From assembly GCA_947568835.1 (NCBI GenBank), contig OX387610.1, positions 7,093,501-7,157,500 of the forward strand: DNA of 64,000 nucleotides, in the 5' to 3' direction. Position numbers and translations under genes: made by a program. Origin of the DNA: Protonemura montana. Its lineage: Eukaryota; Arthropoda; Insecta; Plecoptera; Nemouridae. Under the pieces are notes generated by a model. That model was not told where the DNA came from. It saw only the letters and a list, made by a program, of their open reading frames with translations, and did no database searches. Position 1 is the first letter of the stretch, and each line of letters starts with the position of its first letter. Below are positions 55,086 through 64,000 of this stretch, in pieces.

Positions 55086-55439
55086 GCTTCACTCGCCATT
55101 CTTTCAACTTCTTGAAAGCAGGAATCCTGTATAACGAACTGTCTTCTGGAACTGAGCCCCAGCTCGAAAGAAATAAGAACCAATTTGTTATGTATACCAC
55201 AAATATTCAAATTTTGAATAATTCTATTAGTAGGTAATGTTAAGACTGTTTTAAGACTTTAATTTAATTTTAATTTTAAGACTGTCGTTTAGGACTTTCG
55301 AATCAGCACCATGGTCCGTCAAAATCAGGACCCCCGTTGCTCATAAAATTGTGGGCACGCTTATGCGCTTAAATTCTAATCAAGCCCCCATAAAGTCCCA
55401 GAGAGACTCACCAAGACCAAAGTTAGTCCTCATAACGCA

Positions 55440-55900
55440 TTGAGCAGCTCGCATCAAAGCCGACCCGACCGGCATGACGTGAAACCAACGAGCGTGGTTC
55501 GAACCCGGGTGCATTCACCTGTCTGCATTGCTTGCAATTCCCCCCCCCCCCCCCCTCTAACCCCCTCCGCCAACCACCTCGCGGATCGCGTTCGGGACCT
55601 GGCCCACCCTTTGGCGGCAGTGGAAGGAGTTAGGGGGAGGGAGGCGGTAATGTGCAATCGTGATTTGCATTTCGAGTAGATTTGAATTCGGTCGCCCGGC
55701 TGGCTTGAAGCAGGGCCGGACTGGAAGTTGAGAATTTACCAGGGATACCAGGCATAGCCTGAAATTGGTGGCCCAGCTTCGAAGGGCAGACCTGGGTGTG
55801 GTTTTTTTTGGGTGGCGGGTGGGGGGGGGGGGGGGGGGATTGGCGATTATTCAAACGCGGTGCAAGCAGTGGCGTATTGAAAGCTGAGTGGGTCAAAAGA
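55440..55900. other. C-run and G-run region, no gene
   Basis: A 16-base C run at 55540-55555 and an 18-base G run at 55821-55838 within GC-rich unique sequence. Proline-rich open frames arise from these runs. No gene supported. Confidence 0.5.
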
Positions 55901-55954
55901 CATAATAGATGCTGACTTTTTTTTTAACGATGGATCATACATTGCTCTTACACA

Positions 55955-56375
55955 ACCGAAAGGTTTGGCGTGTTGGAAACACCGGTTCTCGTGAGATCAC
56001 CGAAGTCAAGCAACTCTGCGCTGAGTCAGGTATTGGATGGGTGGCCATCAAACACATGACCAGTTCTGTTCGGGAGAGAGGTTGCAGGGAAGAACGTTAG
56101 TACAGCAACTTCATTCGCATTGCTTATCAACCTCTCGACGGCATGGATTTGTCGAGTTGTACCGTCCTTCGGTAGGAACGTTATGCCGGTGGTCCCCTTG
56201 GTGCTATTTGCCAGGATTACGCTACGTGCCAGCACCGGGTTTCCCCTACTCGTTTCTAAGTTAGGTTCATCATCATCCTCGTCATCATCCACTCATTCAC
56301 CGACGCCATTAGACCAGTGCCACAGGGCATGTTGTCAAAAAAGTGCGTCGTTAAACCTCACAAATCAAATGAATG
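55955..56375 (+). mobile_element. 5S rRNA-derived SINE, full length
   Basis: Head AACCGAAAGGTTTGGCGTGT, 5S-like GAGATCACCGAAGTCAAGCA and GTATTGGATGGGTGGCCATC, usual body with a short internal deletion after GGATTTGTCGAG, and 3' end GTCAAAAAAGTGCGTCGTTA before AACCTCACAAATCA. Confidence 0.9.
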
Positions 56376-56597
56376 CTATGTTGATATTTTTCAATGCCGT
56401 TGATGCCCTTTGAACCTGTTGAAATCCCATTGTTTAAAATGTGGGTTGCTTCCTTCCGATTGAGAAATGTTTTTAATATTACATCCATGATTTAGTCGTT
56501 TGGTCTGTGGGGAACTCAAACAATACAAGTAGCGCCTAATAAAATTAAACCTTCTTTCGCTCGCTGTATGTATCCAGAAACGTAATCGGCACGTTTC

Positions 56598-57050
56598 TAG
56601 CACCGAACGGTTTGGAGGGTTCGAAACACCGGTTATCGTGATATCACCGAAGTTAAGCAACACTGCGCTGGGTCAAATATTAAATGGATGACCACCAAAC
56701 GCTTTGGCGTGTTCGATACACTGGTTTTCGTGATTTTACTGGAGTTTTACTGGAGTTTTGGATAGGGGACCACCAAGCACGGGACTCAAGGAAATTAAGG
56801 ATAAATGGAGCAAAGTAAGTACAACAACTTCACTCGCCTTGCTTATCAATCGCCTGACAGCATGGATTCGTTGAAAAATCATGTTGCTCTAGTTTTACCG
56901 TCCTTCTAAAGGGACGTAAGCCGTTGGTCCTTTTGGCGCCTTTCAACAGGACGTGCCAGTACCGCGTGTCCCTTCCATCTAGACTAGGCTACGTTTATCA
57001 CCGTCCTCATCATCATCCACACGCCATTAGATCAGTGCCACAGGGCCCCA
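56598..57050 (+). mobile_element. 5S-SINE with duplicated, diverged head
   Basis: The head at 56602-56698 (AACGGTTTGGAGGGTTCGAA, GTTAAGCAACACTGCGCTGG) is followed by a second degenerate head at 56700-56775 (CGCTTTGGCGTGTTCGATAC). The body then runs to CATTAGATCAGTGCCACAGG. The 3' end is replaced by an A-run and (AT)n. Confidence 0.8.
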
Positions 57051-57059
57051 AAAAAAATA

Positions 57060-57450
57060 TATATATATGCTACCGACACCACCACGGAAGTCAAAATGAA
57101 GCGCATCCAGCTTCTGTCTTTGCCGGTCAATACCTCAGCCGTAAACCGATTGCGGTCTTAATAACACAACATTCCTCGACTGCGACTTTGCCGATAAACC
57201 AACCTATATATCTAGTGGCTGACTTCGGCCACCGATCTAGCCTCGGCGGACCCAGCCGAAGGAAGTTGGCTTCTGGTAGATATGTTTGAGCGGCCGCGCA
57301 CGATCCTCGGGGCTCTTGGATCTGCACGAGCGACTGAGCGCGGTGGCAACGTACCCGTTCGACCCCCGAGCGCGGCGTTCCGAGACTGCCAACGGCGATA
57401 CCAACCCATCCAGCGTTTAGTCGCTGCTTTGATGTCTTTAGCACTATGCC
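57060..57450. other. GC-rich segment between SINEs, unidentified
   Basis: CpG-rich, open on several frames of both strands for about 100 codons, and unlike the flanking SINE sequence. It includes GCTGGATGCGCTTCATTTTG (minus strand) and a NotI-type GCGGCCGC at about 57289. It could be a piece of another repeat or an RNA-gene-derived insert. No protein family recognised. Confidence 0.35.
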
Positions 57451-57461
57451 ACAGTGATATC

Positions 57462-58075
57462 TGGGGTTTAACGATGTACTGTTTTGACAATGATTTTTGT
57501 GGCACTGGTTTCTATGGCGTCGGTGAATGAGTGGGTGATGATGAAGATGAACCTAATCTAACGAAAAAGGGTGGTGTATGCTACGTCCGGCGCCGCTATG
57601 CCAGTTTTGCTCCTGAAATGTCGCGAGGTTGATATGGTCTGTTGCATTGGTCTATTGGCGTCGGTGGATGAATGGGTGTTGTTGAGCTTGATGATAAATT
57701 AAGCTTAGTCTGGAAAGGAGGAGGGAAATCTGGTGCAAGCAAGTAGCCTAATCCAATCGTTATAGAGCACCAAGAGGACTATCGTGTTAAAGTTCCTTCC
57801 AAACGACGGTGCAACGCTAACAACAAGATTCCTCCACAAATCCCATGAACAAGACGAGTGAAGTTGCGTTTTTTAAACATCAATTCCTCCAATATTCCGA
57901 ACAGAACTGGTCATGTGTATGATGGTCACCTATTCAATACCTTACATAGCGCAGTGTTCCTTAACTTCGGTGATCTCACGAGAACCGGTGTTTCCAACAC
58001 GCGAAACCGTTCGGTGATCACCCATCCAATACCTGAACCAGCACAGTGTTGCTTAACTTTCGTTCGGTAACTCGA
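57462..58075 (-). mobile_element. 5S-SINE copies in reverse
   Basis: Two overlapping 3' ends (GGGGTTTAACGATGTACTGT at 57464; a second TTGGCGTCGGTGGATGAATG at about 57655), then body and head. The head at 57960-58015 is followed by an extra partial promoter unit (GATCACCCATCCAATACC, CAGTGTTGCTTAACTTTCG) at 58015-58070. This is a further case of head duplication. Confidence 0.8.
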
Positions 58076-58869
58076 TTAGTATTATAACATACGTTGCCTA
58101 GAAACGTAAATTGTTGCGTTTTTTCGCGATATCAACAAAGTGCAAGGAAAAGCGTTTAGTACCTTTATAAAAGTCCCCCATTTTTTTTTTCTTCAATAGG
58201 ATGTCCGGTAAAGAACCAGTAATTTACATCGGTCCCCACCGCCCATGAGTATATCTAGGAAGAAAGTGCCGCACAGCCGAGCAAAGGAGAGTGAAGTACG
58301 ACGTCTTAGCCTTGACCCTGAGAAGCGAAGTCGACCGCTGAAGACGCCGGAGGACGTTCCGTGACGCTGGGTGGGGGGACTAAATTATGCAATATTAAGG
58401 CGTGAGGTTTTTGTTTCGGCGGGTCTGCCATCTTTAAAAGTACATTCCGATGTTACTCTCATCTTTCGGTTTATTCGGGTTATGAAATTCGCTTTTCAAA
58501 ATGATGTTTATTTTTTGTTAAGTAATATTCCTTGTTCCTGAAAATTTATTTTCAACCTTAATTTTTCTTCCGTCTTCTGTCATTGAGGGGATACCAAAAT
58601 AAGAGGAAGAAGGCCGTTTTTGTTATAAAAGGATTCAAAATGTTTATGAGAGAAAATATGCCAATTTGCTTCAAATTTAGTTATTTTTATTACAATTGTA
58701 CAAACTCTCTTTTTGAGGATTCGAAATTATATATTTGATCTGCTCTTTACATCAGCTGTTTGACTGAACTTTAAAATTATAATACATTATAAAAATAGCG
58801 TCGCTAACCTCCGAAGCCCAATACTGGAAATTGTCTATGATATATCCTATACTGTTATCATCTATGAAA

Positions 58870-59410
58870 ACTAAAATTGTATCAAGTATAGGAGGTTCAA
58901 TGGTGGATTCAACGTTTGGTAACCATGAAGATGCTGAAATCGCCTGACAGAGCTTCTCAATTCTGCTATCTTATGTTACCACGGGTATATCATGACCTAG
59001 CATAGGAGGTTCAATGGTGGATTCAACGTTTGGTAACCATGAAGATGCTGAAATCGCCTGACAGAGCTTCTCAATTCTGCTATCTTATGTTACCACGGGT
59101 ATATCATGGCCTAGCATAGGAGGTTCAATGGTAGATTCAACGTTTGGTAGCCATGGAGATGCTGAGATCGTCTGACAGAGCTTCTCAATTCTGCTATCTT
59201 ATGTTACCACGGGTATATCATGGCCTAGCATAGGAGGTTCAATGGTGGATTCAACGTTTGGTAGCCATGGAGATGCTGAAATCGCCTGACAGAGCTTCTC
59301 AATTCTGCTATCTTATGTTACCACGGGTATATCATGGCCTAGCATAGGAGGTTCAATAGTGGATTCAACGTTTGGTAACCATGAAGATCCTGAAATCGCC
59401 CCGACAGTAT
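58870..59410. repeat. 114-bp satellite, about five copies
   Basis: GGAGGTTCAATGGTGGATTC recurs at 58891, 59005, 59119, 59233 and 59347, a constant 114-bp period. Units include GTTTGGTAACCATGAAGATG, ATCGCCTGACAGAGCTTCTC and CTTATGTTACCACGGGTATA. Copies 2 to 5 are very similar, with only single-base changes. The last is cut off after the GCCTGACAG region. No coding sense in a fixed frame (114 is divisible by 3, but stops occur). Confidence 0.92.
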
Positions 59411-60405
59411 GTCATTTCTTCTCTCATATATTACCGTTCAGTCCTCCATATAGGACTGCTAGTGTATTAGGGCAATGGGGCTGTTTTACAGACCTGTCGC
59501 TTGATAGGAATAGTAATCCGTTTTGCATTATTTAAAATTCATAAATCGTGATAGGGGGGCAACAAATTCCCCCTCCCGGACGCCACCCGATGGGAACCCG
59601 GACGAGACGTTGACGCGATGAAATGAAAATGCGCTTCCGTCGGCCGTCTCGAGCGCAGGCGCAGGCATCAGTCTGCTCGACAGGTGTCTTCCAAGGTGTC
59701 CAAACTTGTTGTCTTACCTCGAAGCGTATGAGTGACCACGTAGGGAGGAAAGTCGCTTGTTGGTGGAAAGGCGATTCGGACGCTGAAGACGCACTTTTTT
59801 TTGTGTGAAAATTGGCCTTATCCTCTTCTTTTTTTTTTAATTTAAGAAAGTCTTAACGACATAAGACATTTTAAGTCCGCGTACAAAAGTGTGTACAGGA
59901 GTTAAAGAATTATAGATTATTTAAGATTTCAAACGGAGCGCACGGCACCTCCATCGACGCAAAAATAGCTTAGAGATTTGTTCCAAACCTGGCGCATTGC
60001 TAAATGGTTGACGTGCTGCGTTGTCCAAACGAAACTTCCCCGACTTTTTAAATTTAACCTCAGAATTTATAGAAAAATATTATTTTGTGAATTGACTGAA
60101 TAATCAGTCAAATATACTAGGTGATAGGGCTTGTAACATGTATTATTATTTTGGGTCATGTTTTTCCAAGCTGTCCGAAGTACTGGGTGTTAGAGGTTGA
60201 TAAATATCTCTGCGTTACTCTTATGAGCAATGTTTTTTTCTAAACATCAAACCGGAAAAATACCAACTTTGATATTTTTTGCTTGGGGTTGTGGCACACA
60301 GGAATTTTTTAAGCAACCTCTAAGGTTATAACTTCAGGGACATACATAATTAGTACATTTTGATTTTAGTAGGTAATTATTCCTTAGATCAATTTATGGC
60401 GTGAA
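59411..60405. other. intergenic, nothing recognised
   Basis: A GC-rich patch at 59560-59790 with an open frame of no family, then AT-rich sequence. No supported feature. Confidence 0.4.
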
Positions 60406-60407
60406 TC

Positions 60408-60485
60408 GGCCACGAAGAGATATTCGACAAGTGCCACAGGGTCAGATGTCGAAACAGTGTGTCGTTAAATACCAGAAATCAATCA
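60408..60485 (+). mobile_element. 5S-SINE 3' end fragment
   Basis: GTGCCACAGGGTCAGATGTC followed by GAAACAGTGTGTCGTTAAAT matches the SINE 3' end. Nothing of the head or body precedes it. Confidence 0.65.
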
Positions 60486-60654
60486 GCAAGATAGAGGATT
60501 TCAACGGATGGCATCTTATGAGGACATTATTTAAAGAGTTCGCCTGCATGGGTTCAATTTTCTCAGGAAGATATTTACTTTGGTATCAGTATTTCTACGG
60601 AAATATCTCTGTAAAGCGCGCGGTTCTCTTCTTTGATTAGCGAGTTGATTTTTG

Positions 60655-61130
60655 GTGTTTAACGACGCACTGTTTTGAGAACGGGCCGTGTGGTACAAGA
60701 CAAATTCTTTCTCAACGGTACAGGTCTAGTAGTATCGGTGAATGAGTGGGTAATGATGAGAATGGTAATGGACCTAATTTAGCCTAGCCTAGAAAGGAGA
60801 AGGGGAAACCCGGTGCCTGCACTGTCGAAAAGAACAAAGGGTATCACTGACTTAGCGACCATTCCGAAGGGACTAGAGGATTCCTCCAAAAATGTATGGT
60901 GCGAAGAAGTTGATAAGCAAGGCGAGTGAAGTTTGATCTCTTCCTCCTCGATCACGAACAGAACTGGGCATTTGTCACCAATCCAAACCTCACCCAAAGC
61001 AGTGTTGCTTAACTTTGTAATCTCACGAACGAAAGGCTGTGTTTCCAACAAGCCAAACCATTCGGTGGTCACCCATCTAAACACGCTGACCCAGAGCAGT
61101 GATGCTTAACTTCTGTGATCCCTGAGAACT
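60655..61130 (-). mobile_element. 5S rRNA-derived SINE, diverged
   Basis: 3' end GGTGTTTAACGACGCACTGT at 60655, body with AGCCTAGCCTAGAAAGGAGA, and head near 61005-61065 (AGTGTTGCTTAACTTTGTAA, AACAAGCCAAACCATTCGG). A second partial head unit follows at 61065-61130 (GGTCACCCATCTAAACACGC, AGTGATGCTTAACTTCTGTG). Many substitutions. Confidence 0.8.
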
Positions 61131-64000
61131 AGTGTTTGCAACAAACCACCAATTCTGTTTTCATTTTTTATCGCACGAAGTGAAATGGAAATGGAAAGTC
61201 TTTTTTGTCTTTTGTTTTTGTGCACGTTTTCAACAATTGCAGCTGAAGATAATTGCTGGTTTCCGCTCCTTCATCGCGAGACTCGAAACCAACGGGAATT
61301 TATACCTCCTTTACGGTTGCCTCACTTTTTATTTACAATTATGACTGACTTGATAGAGAAATCCTCTGGAAAATCGTATGGTTCTTCCCTATTTTGACCA
61401 GCACTTCGTAAACCCCTACCGAATCAAACGGAGATGACATTTGCGTGCCACAAACAAGGTGGAAAACCCGGGTCCCTGACTTTTGGCACCTTAGAAAAAA
61501 ACATCTAGGAACACGATTGTCAGGTTACTGTTTTGCCATGAGTATTGCCTAGATACAGGGGCACCTTGCAAGCCGTCTTAGCCAAAGTACGAGCCCCCAG
61601 GCACCTATCGACCAATCAGAAGCCAGAATTCCACATGTAGCTCGACCAATGACAGTCGAGAAAAGCAGCAAAAGATGGCGTAGTGCATGGCTGGGTGCCT
61701 ATAGGTGCAGGCTGGACGCAAGTAAATGTCCGTGCGTGATGTTGTTGCTTAAGAGGGATGTAAATGAGCGGAAGGGTGGATAAATCATAAACCAAATGCG
61801 TCGAATTTTGAGAGGAAATGATGTAGAATAATAAACAGTAATGATTTGGATGCGTGCTATATGATAATTAATGTAAATGTTTTGTTTAATTGGCTTATGG
61901 AGCTAATTAGTGTTATTACAGGTAATATGTTTTAGAAAAGGGTGATTTGGATTCACATGAATTCAAAAATATTCTCTCAAAAAATGGTATAGACTATAAT
62001 ACAAACAAAACAATTATTTAGGCTTAAATTCGTTAAGTTTTAAATCTCCTCTGATTTTGAAGCAGTATATTATCACATTCAAAGAAGTAAATACCAATTG
62101 CAAGCCCTCATAACATTGCATACCATTTCTCGGGCAAATCTCTTCAAACACTTTTACAACCAAAGCACCCTGCATCGAAAACATCGCCAAAACTAACAAG
62201 CAACGAACTCGACAGCGGCGTATACTCTCACCCCACCGCATCCGCCATACCATACCTGTGCTCAATCACGTGACGTGTTTTTGCCTCCTACCTGAGCTGG
62301 ATCGGCCATCACACTGTTACCTGGTCTCAGTCCTTGTGCAGCGGCCGTGCACGAATCACTCCACATATCTCGTCGATCGCGCGTTTACGTTTGATATTAA
62401 AAGCACACACCCTTATTTCAGCATCGCGATACAAACATTCGAAAAAGACTATTAAATTGTCAAGCTTTTTTTTTTAGGAATATACTAAACATACATACGA
62501 TATTTGTGAGTGTATTTTGTGACGGTAATTTTACACCTGGAATTTAGAAGCATCGTCACAGCGAGATAGGCCAAAAAAAAACAAAGTTTTTACTCAACTT
62601 TAGTGCGGCTCAAAACCAAATCGAATTTCTTTTACCTCGAAGTTATTAATTTATTTGAATTAAGTGATATTTGTGATATATATATTCAGTGTCTTCGTGT
62701 TCTCGTGTAAACTGTGGAGCGGTGATTTCTTTCCCATCGACTGTATTGCTTATTGATCTACGTGGCCACGTGTAGAATTCATCGATCGCCGTGCAGCAAC
62801 AAGTTTTGGATTCACTCTCTCTTGTCGACTACCCTGCGGGCTCAACAGGTAACCGAAGTGCAGGGAAACACGACTTATATCATGAACGCAAATGCATCAA
62901 TGTAACTCAGAATTTAACTAAAAAAAAAAAACATTTAAAATGCGTTAATTTGCTATTGGTCTTTTCGTTAAATAACTTAATCATATGGATTTAAATGAAC
63001 AAAGCCGCTATACCTGAATCAGCATAAGTAAAAAGCATTTCTTTCACACCAAAAACACTGTCCGTTACCTACAAATTCATTCCAAAGCGGCATGCCGATC
63101 GGAAGACAAGTAATACCAAACGTGAGCACGTAGATTTGTTTCTATCCCATTCAATTGCTATAAATAAATGCACTGATACTAACTACTTCATATTACCTAT
63201 CCTTAATTAGAGCAAGGTAATCGCGGGTAGTTATTCACTGACCTTTGTTCAGAGATAACCCCTACTCGATTCATGCACAGCTATTAAGACATATCAAAAG
63301 CATACCTGTAATATTTTAACATGTACATACATGCCAAACCACAGATTTTGTCACAATTCTCGTGTTCGCGACAAAAATCACTTATTTAAAAATTCGATAA
63401 AGTCTGGTTTGACTCTAGTTTTGCCCCCAAAAGTAGTTTAACAACGCCGTGGTCGCCGGGCAGATGTTATAGGTCGGCAAAGCGTTGTTGCCAGAGAGAG
63501 GTGCACGAGTCATGAGATCAGATGGGTCTTATCGGAGACGTGGGCCATGGGCAGGCGCTGTCCAAACAAAACAGGCGCTGTTTGGTCGCATGTTGCATGG
63601 GTCTAGAATTCTTGTCCCCCGGGCGTTGGGACGTGTGCAGTTGGAATGGGAGATGTTCGTGGTTGTTGAAAACGAACTAGATATTTAATGGGTTCAAGTT
63701 TCTGTGTACCAATATAATGTCGATATTTTTTTCTCTTTCTGTTATAGGTTTTGAGCGTTTACATTTCGGAATGTTTTGACTCTTTGGTTTAGATGATGTG
63801 CTATGGTTCTTCAGACGTGAGCGTGGAATTTAGTTTTGGTTTTCGTTGTCTTTGCTGTGGATGATATCATTTCTTAGGTTACATTAAAATTTGGGTTAGC
63901 CAAGCCGATTAGCGTTGTTCCCGACTGTTAGCGTGGTCCTCATCCGTTCCCCATACACAGATGGATTTCTCCTAAATTATGCCAAAATAATTGCATTTTG
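61131..64000. other. right end, no gene supported
   Basis: No recognised protein. At 61600-61700, CCAATCA and CCAATGA motifs lie near CAGGCACCTATCG and its loose inverted partner TGCCTATAGGTGCAGG. A possible short exon ends at 62849 (GGGCTCAACAG, donor GTAACC) after CCGTGCAG at about 62795; it lacks an ATG in a useful frame. The open frames at 63485-63688 and elsewhere have no family resemblance. Confidence 0.4.

Noticed and set aside
55440..55896. Proline-rich frames on both strands
   Set aside because: Caused by C and G runs; no splice context or domain.
62791..62850. First coding exon of a gene running off the right end
   Set aside because: Acceptor-like and donor-like signals are present, but there is no ATG and no continuing exon could be found.
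1..64000. CRISPR array, bacterial operon or phage region
   Set aside because: The window is clearly intron-bearing animal DNA; the tandem repeats lack unique spacers.

Overview
The window is animal nuclear DNA, most likely from an arthropod. The genes are split by GT-AG introns, and one of them encodes a Lolal/Batman-type protein (a BTB domain and nothing else), which is arthropod-typical as far as I know. Interspersed and tandem repeats fill most of the rest. I cannot place the order or family.

Genes, left to right: (1) an unrecognised multi-exon + strand gene at about 4.79-11.92 kb; (2) a decayed membrane-protein-like coding region at about 15.7-16.6 kb (+); (3) lolal (batman), two coding exons on the minus strand, 19683-21227; (4) par-6, five coding exons on the minus strand, 25436-36812, with PB1, semi-CRIB and PDZ parts; (5) a two-exon + strand coding unit nested in the big par-6 intron, 28991-29624; (6) a CHCHD7-like twin CX9C gene, 37314-37705 (+), head-to-head with par-6; (7) a SMAP-type ArfGAP gene, eight coding exons, 38246-47465 (+); (8) an MRGBP/Eaf7 homologue, four coding exons, 49751-51606 (-), convergent with SMAP. 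The exon joins of genes 3, 4, 6, 7 and 8 were checked by reading frame and splice phase and give continuous proteins of 128, 312, 107, 475 and 341 residues.

Mobile DNA dominates. A SINE family derived from 5S rRNA is present in many full and broken copies. One copy (13.3-14.5 kb) carries nine tandem 91-bp units, each of which regenerates the 5S internal promoter. A second, tRNA-like SINE shows the same kind of head amplification (four 52-bp units at 5.46-5.67 kb). A 4.1-kb DNA transposon with about 470-bp terminal inverted repeats, a 4-bp target duplication and a 785-codon open transposase frame lies antisense in the last large SMAP intron. There are also an hAT-like MITE with a perfect 8-bp target duplication, two further MITE families, a LINE remnant, a 114-bp satellite (five copies), minisatellites, and a pair of inverted repeat blocks about 10 kb apart.

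The recognised genes are housekeeping or developmental: cell polarity (Par-6), Arf/clathrin traffic (SMAP), mitochondrial intermembrane-space protein (CHCHD7), and chromatin (Lolal, MRGBP). I see no pathway linking them. The least explained items are the unrecognised gene at 4.8-11.9 kb, the nested unit in par-6, the promoter-module arrays within SINEs, and the transposon in SMAP.
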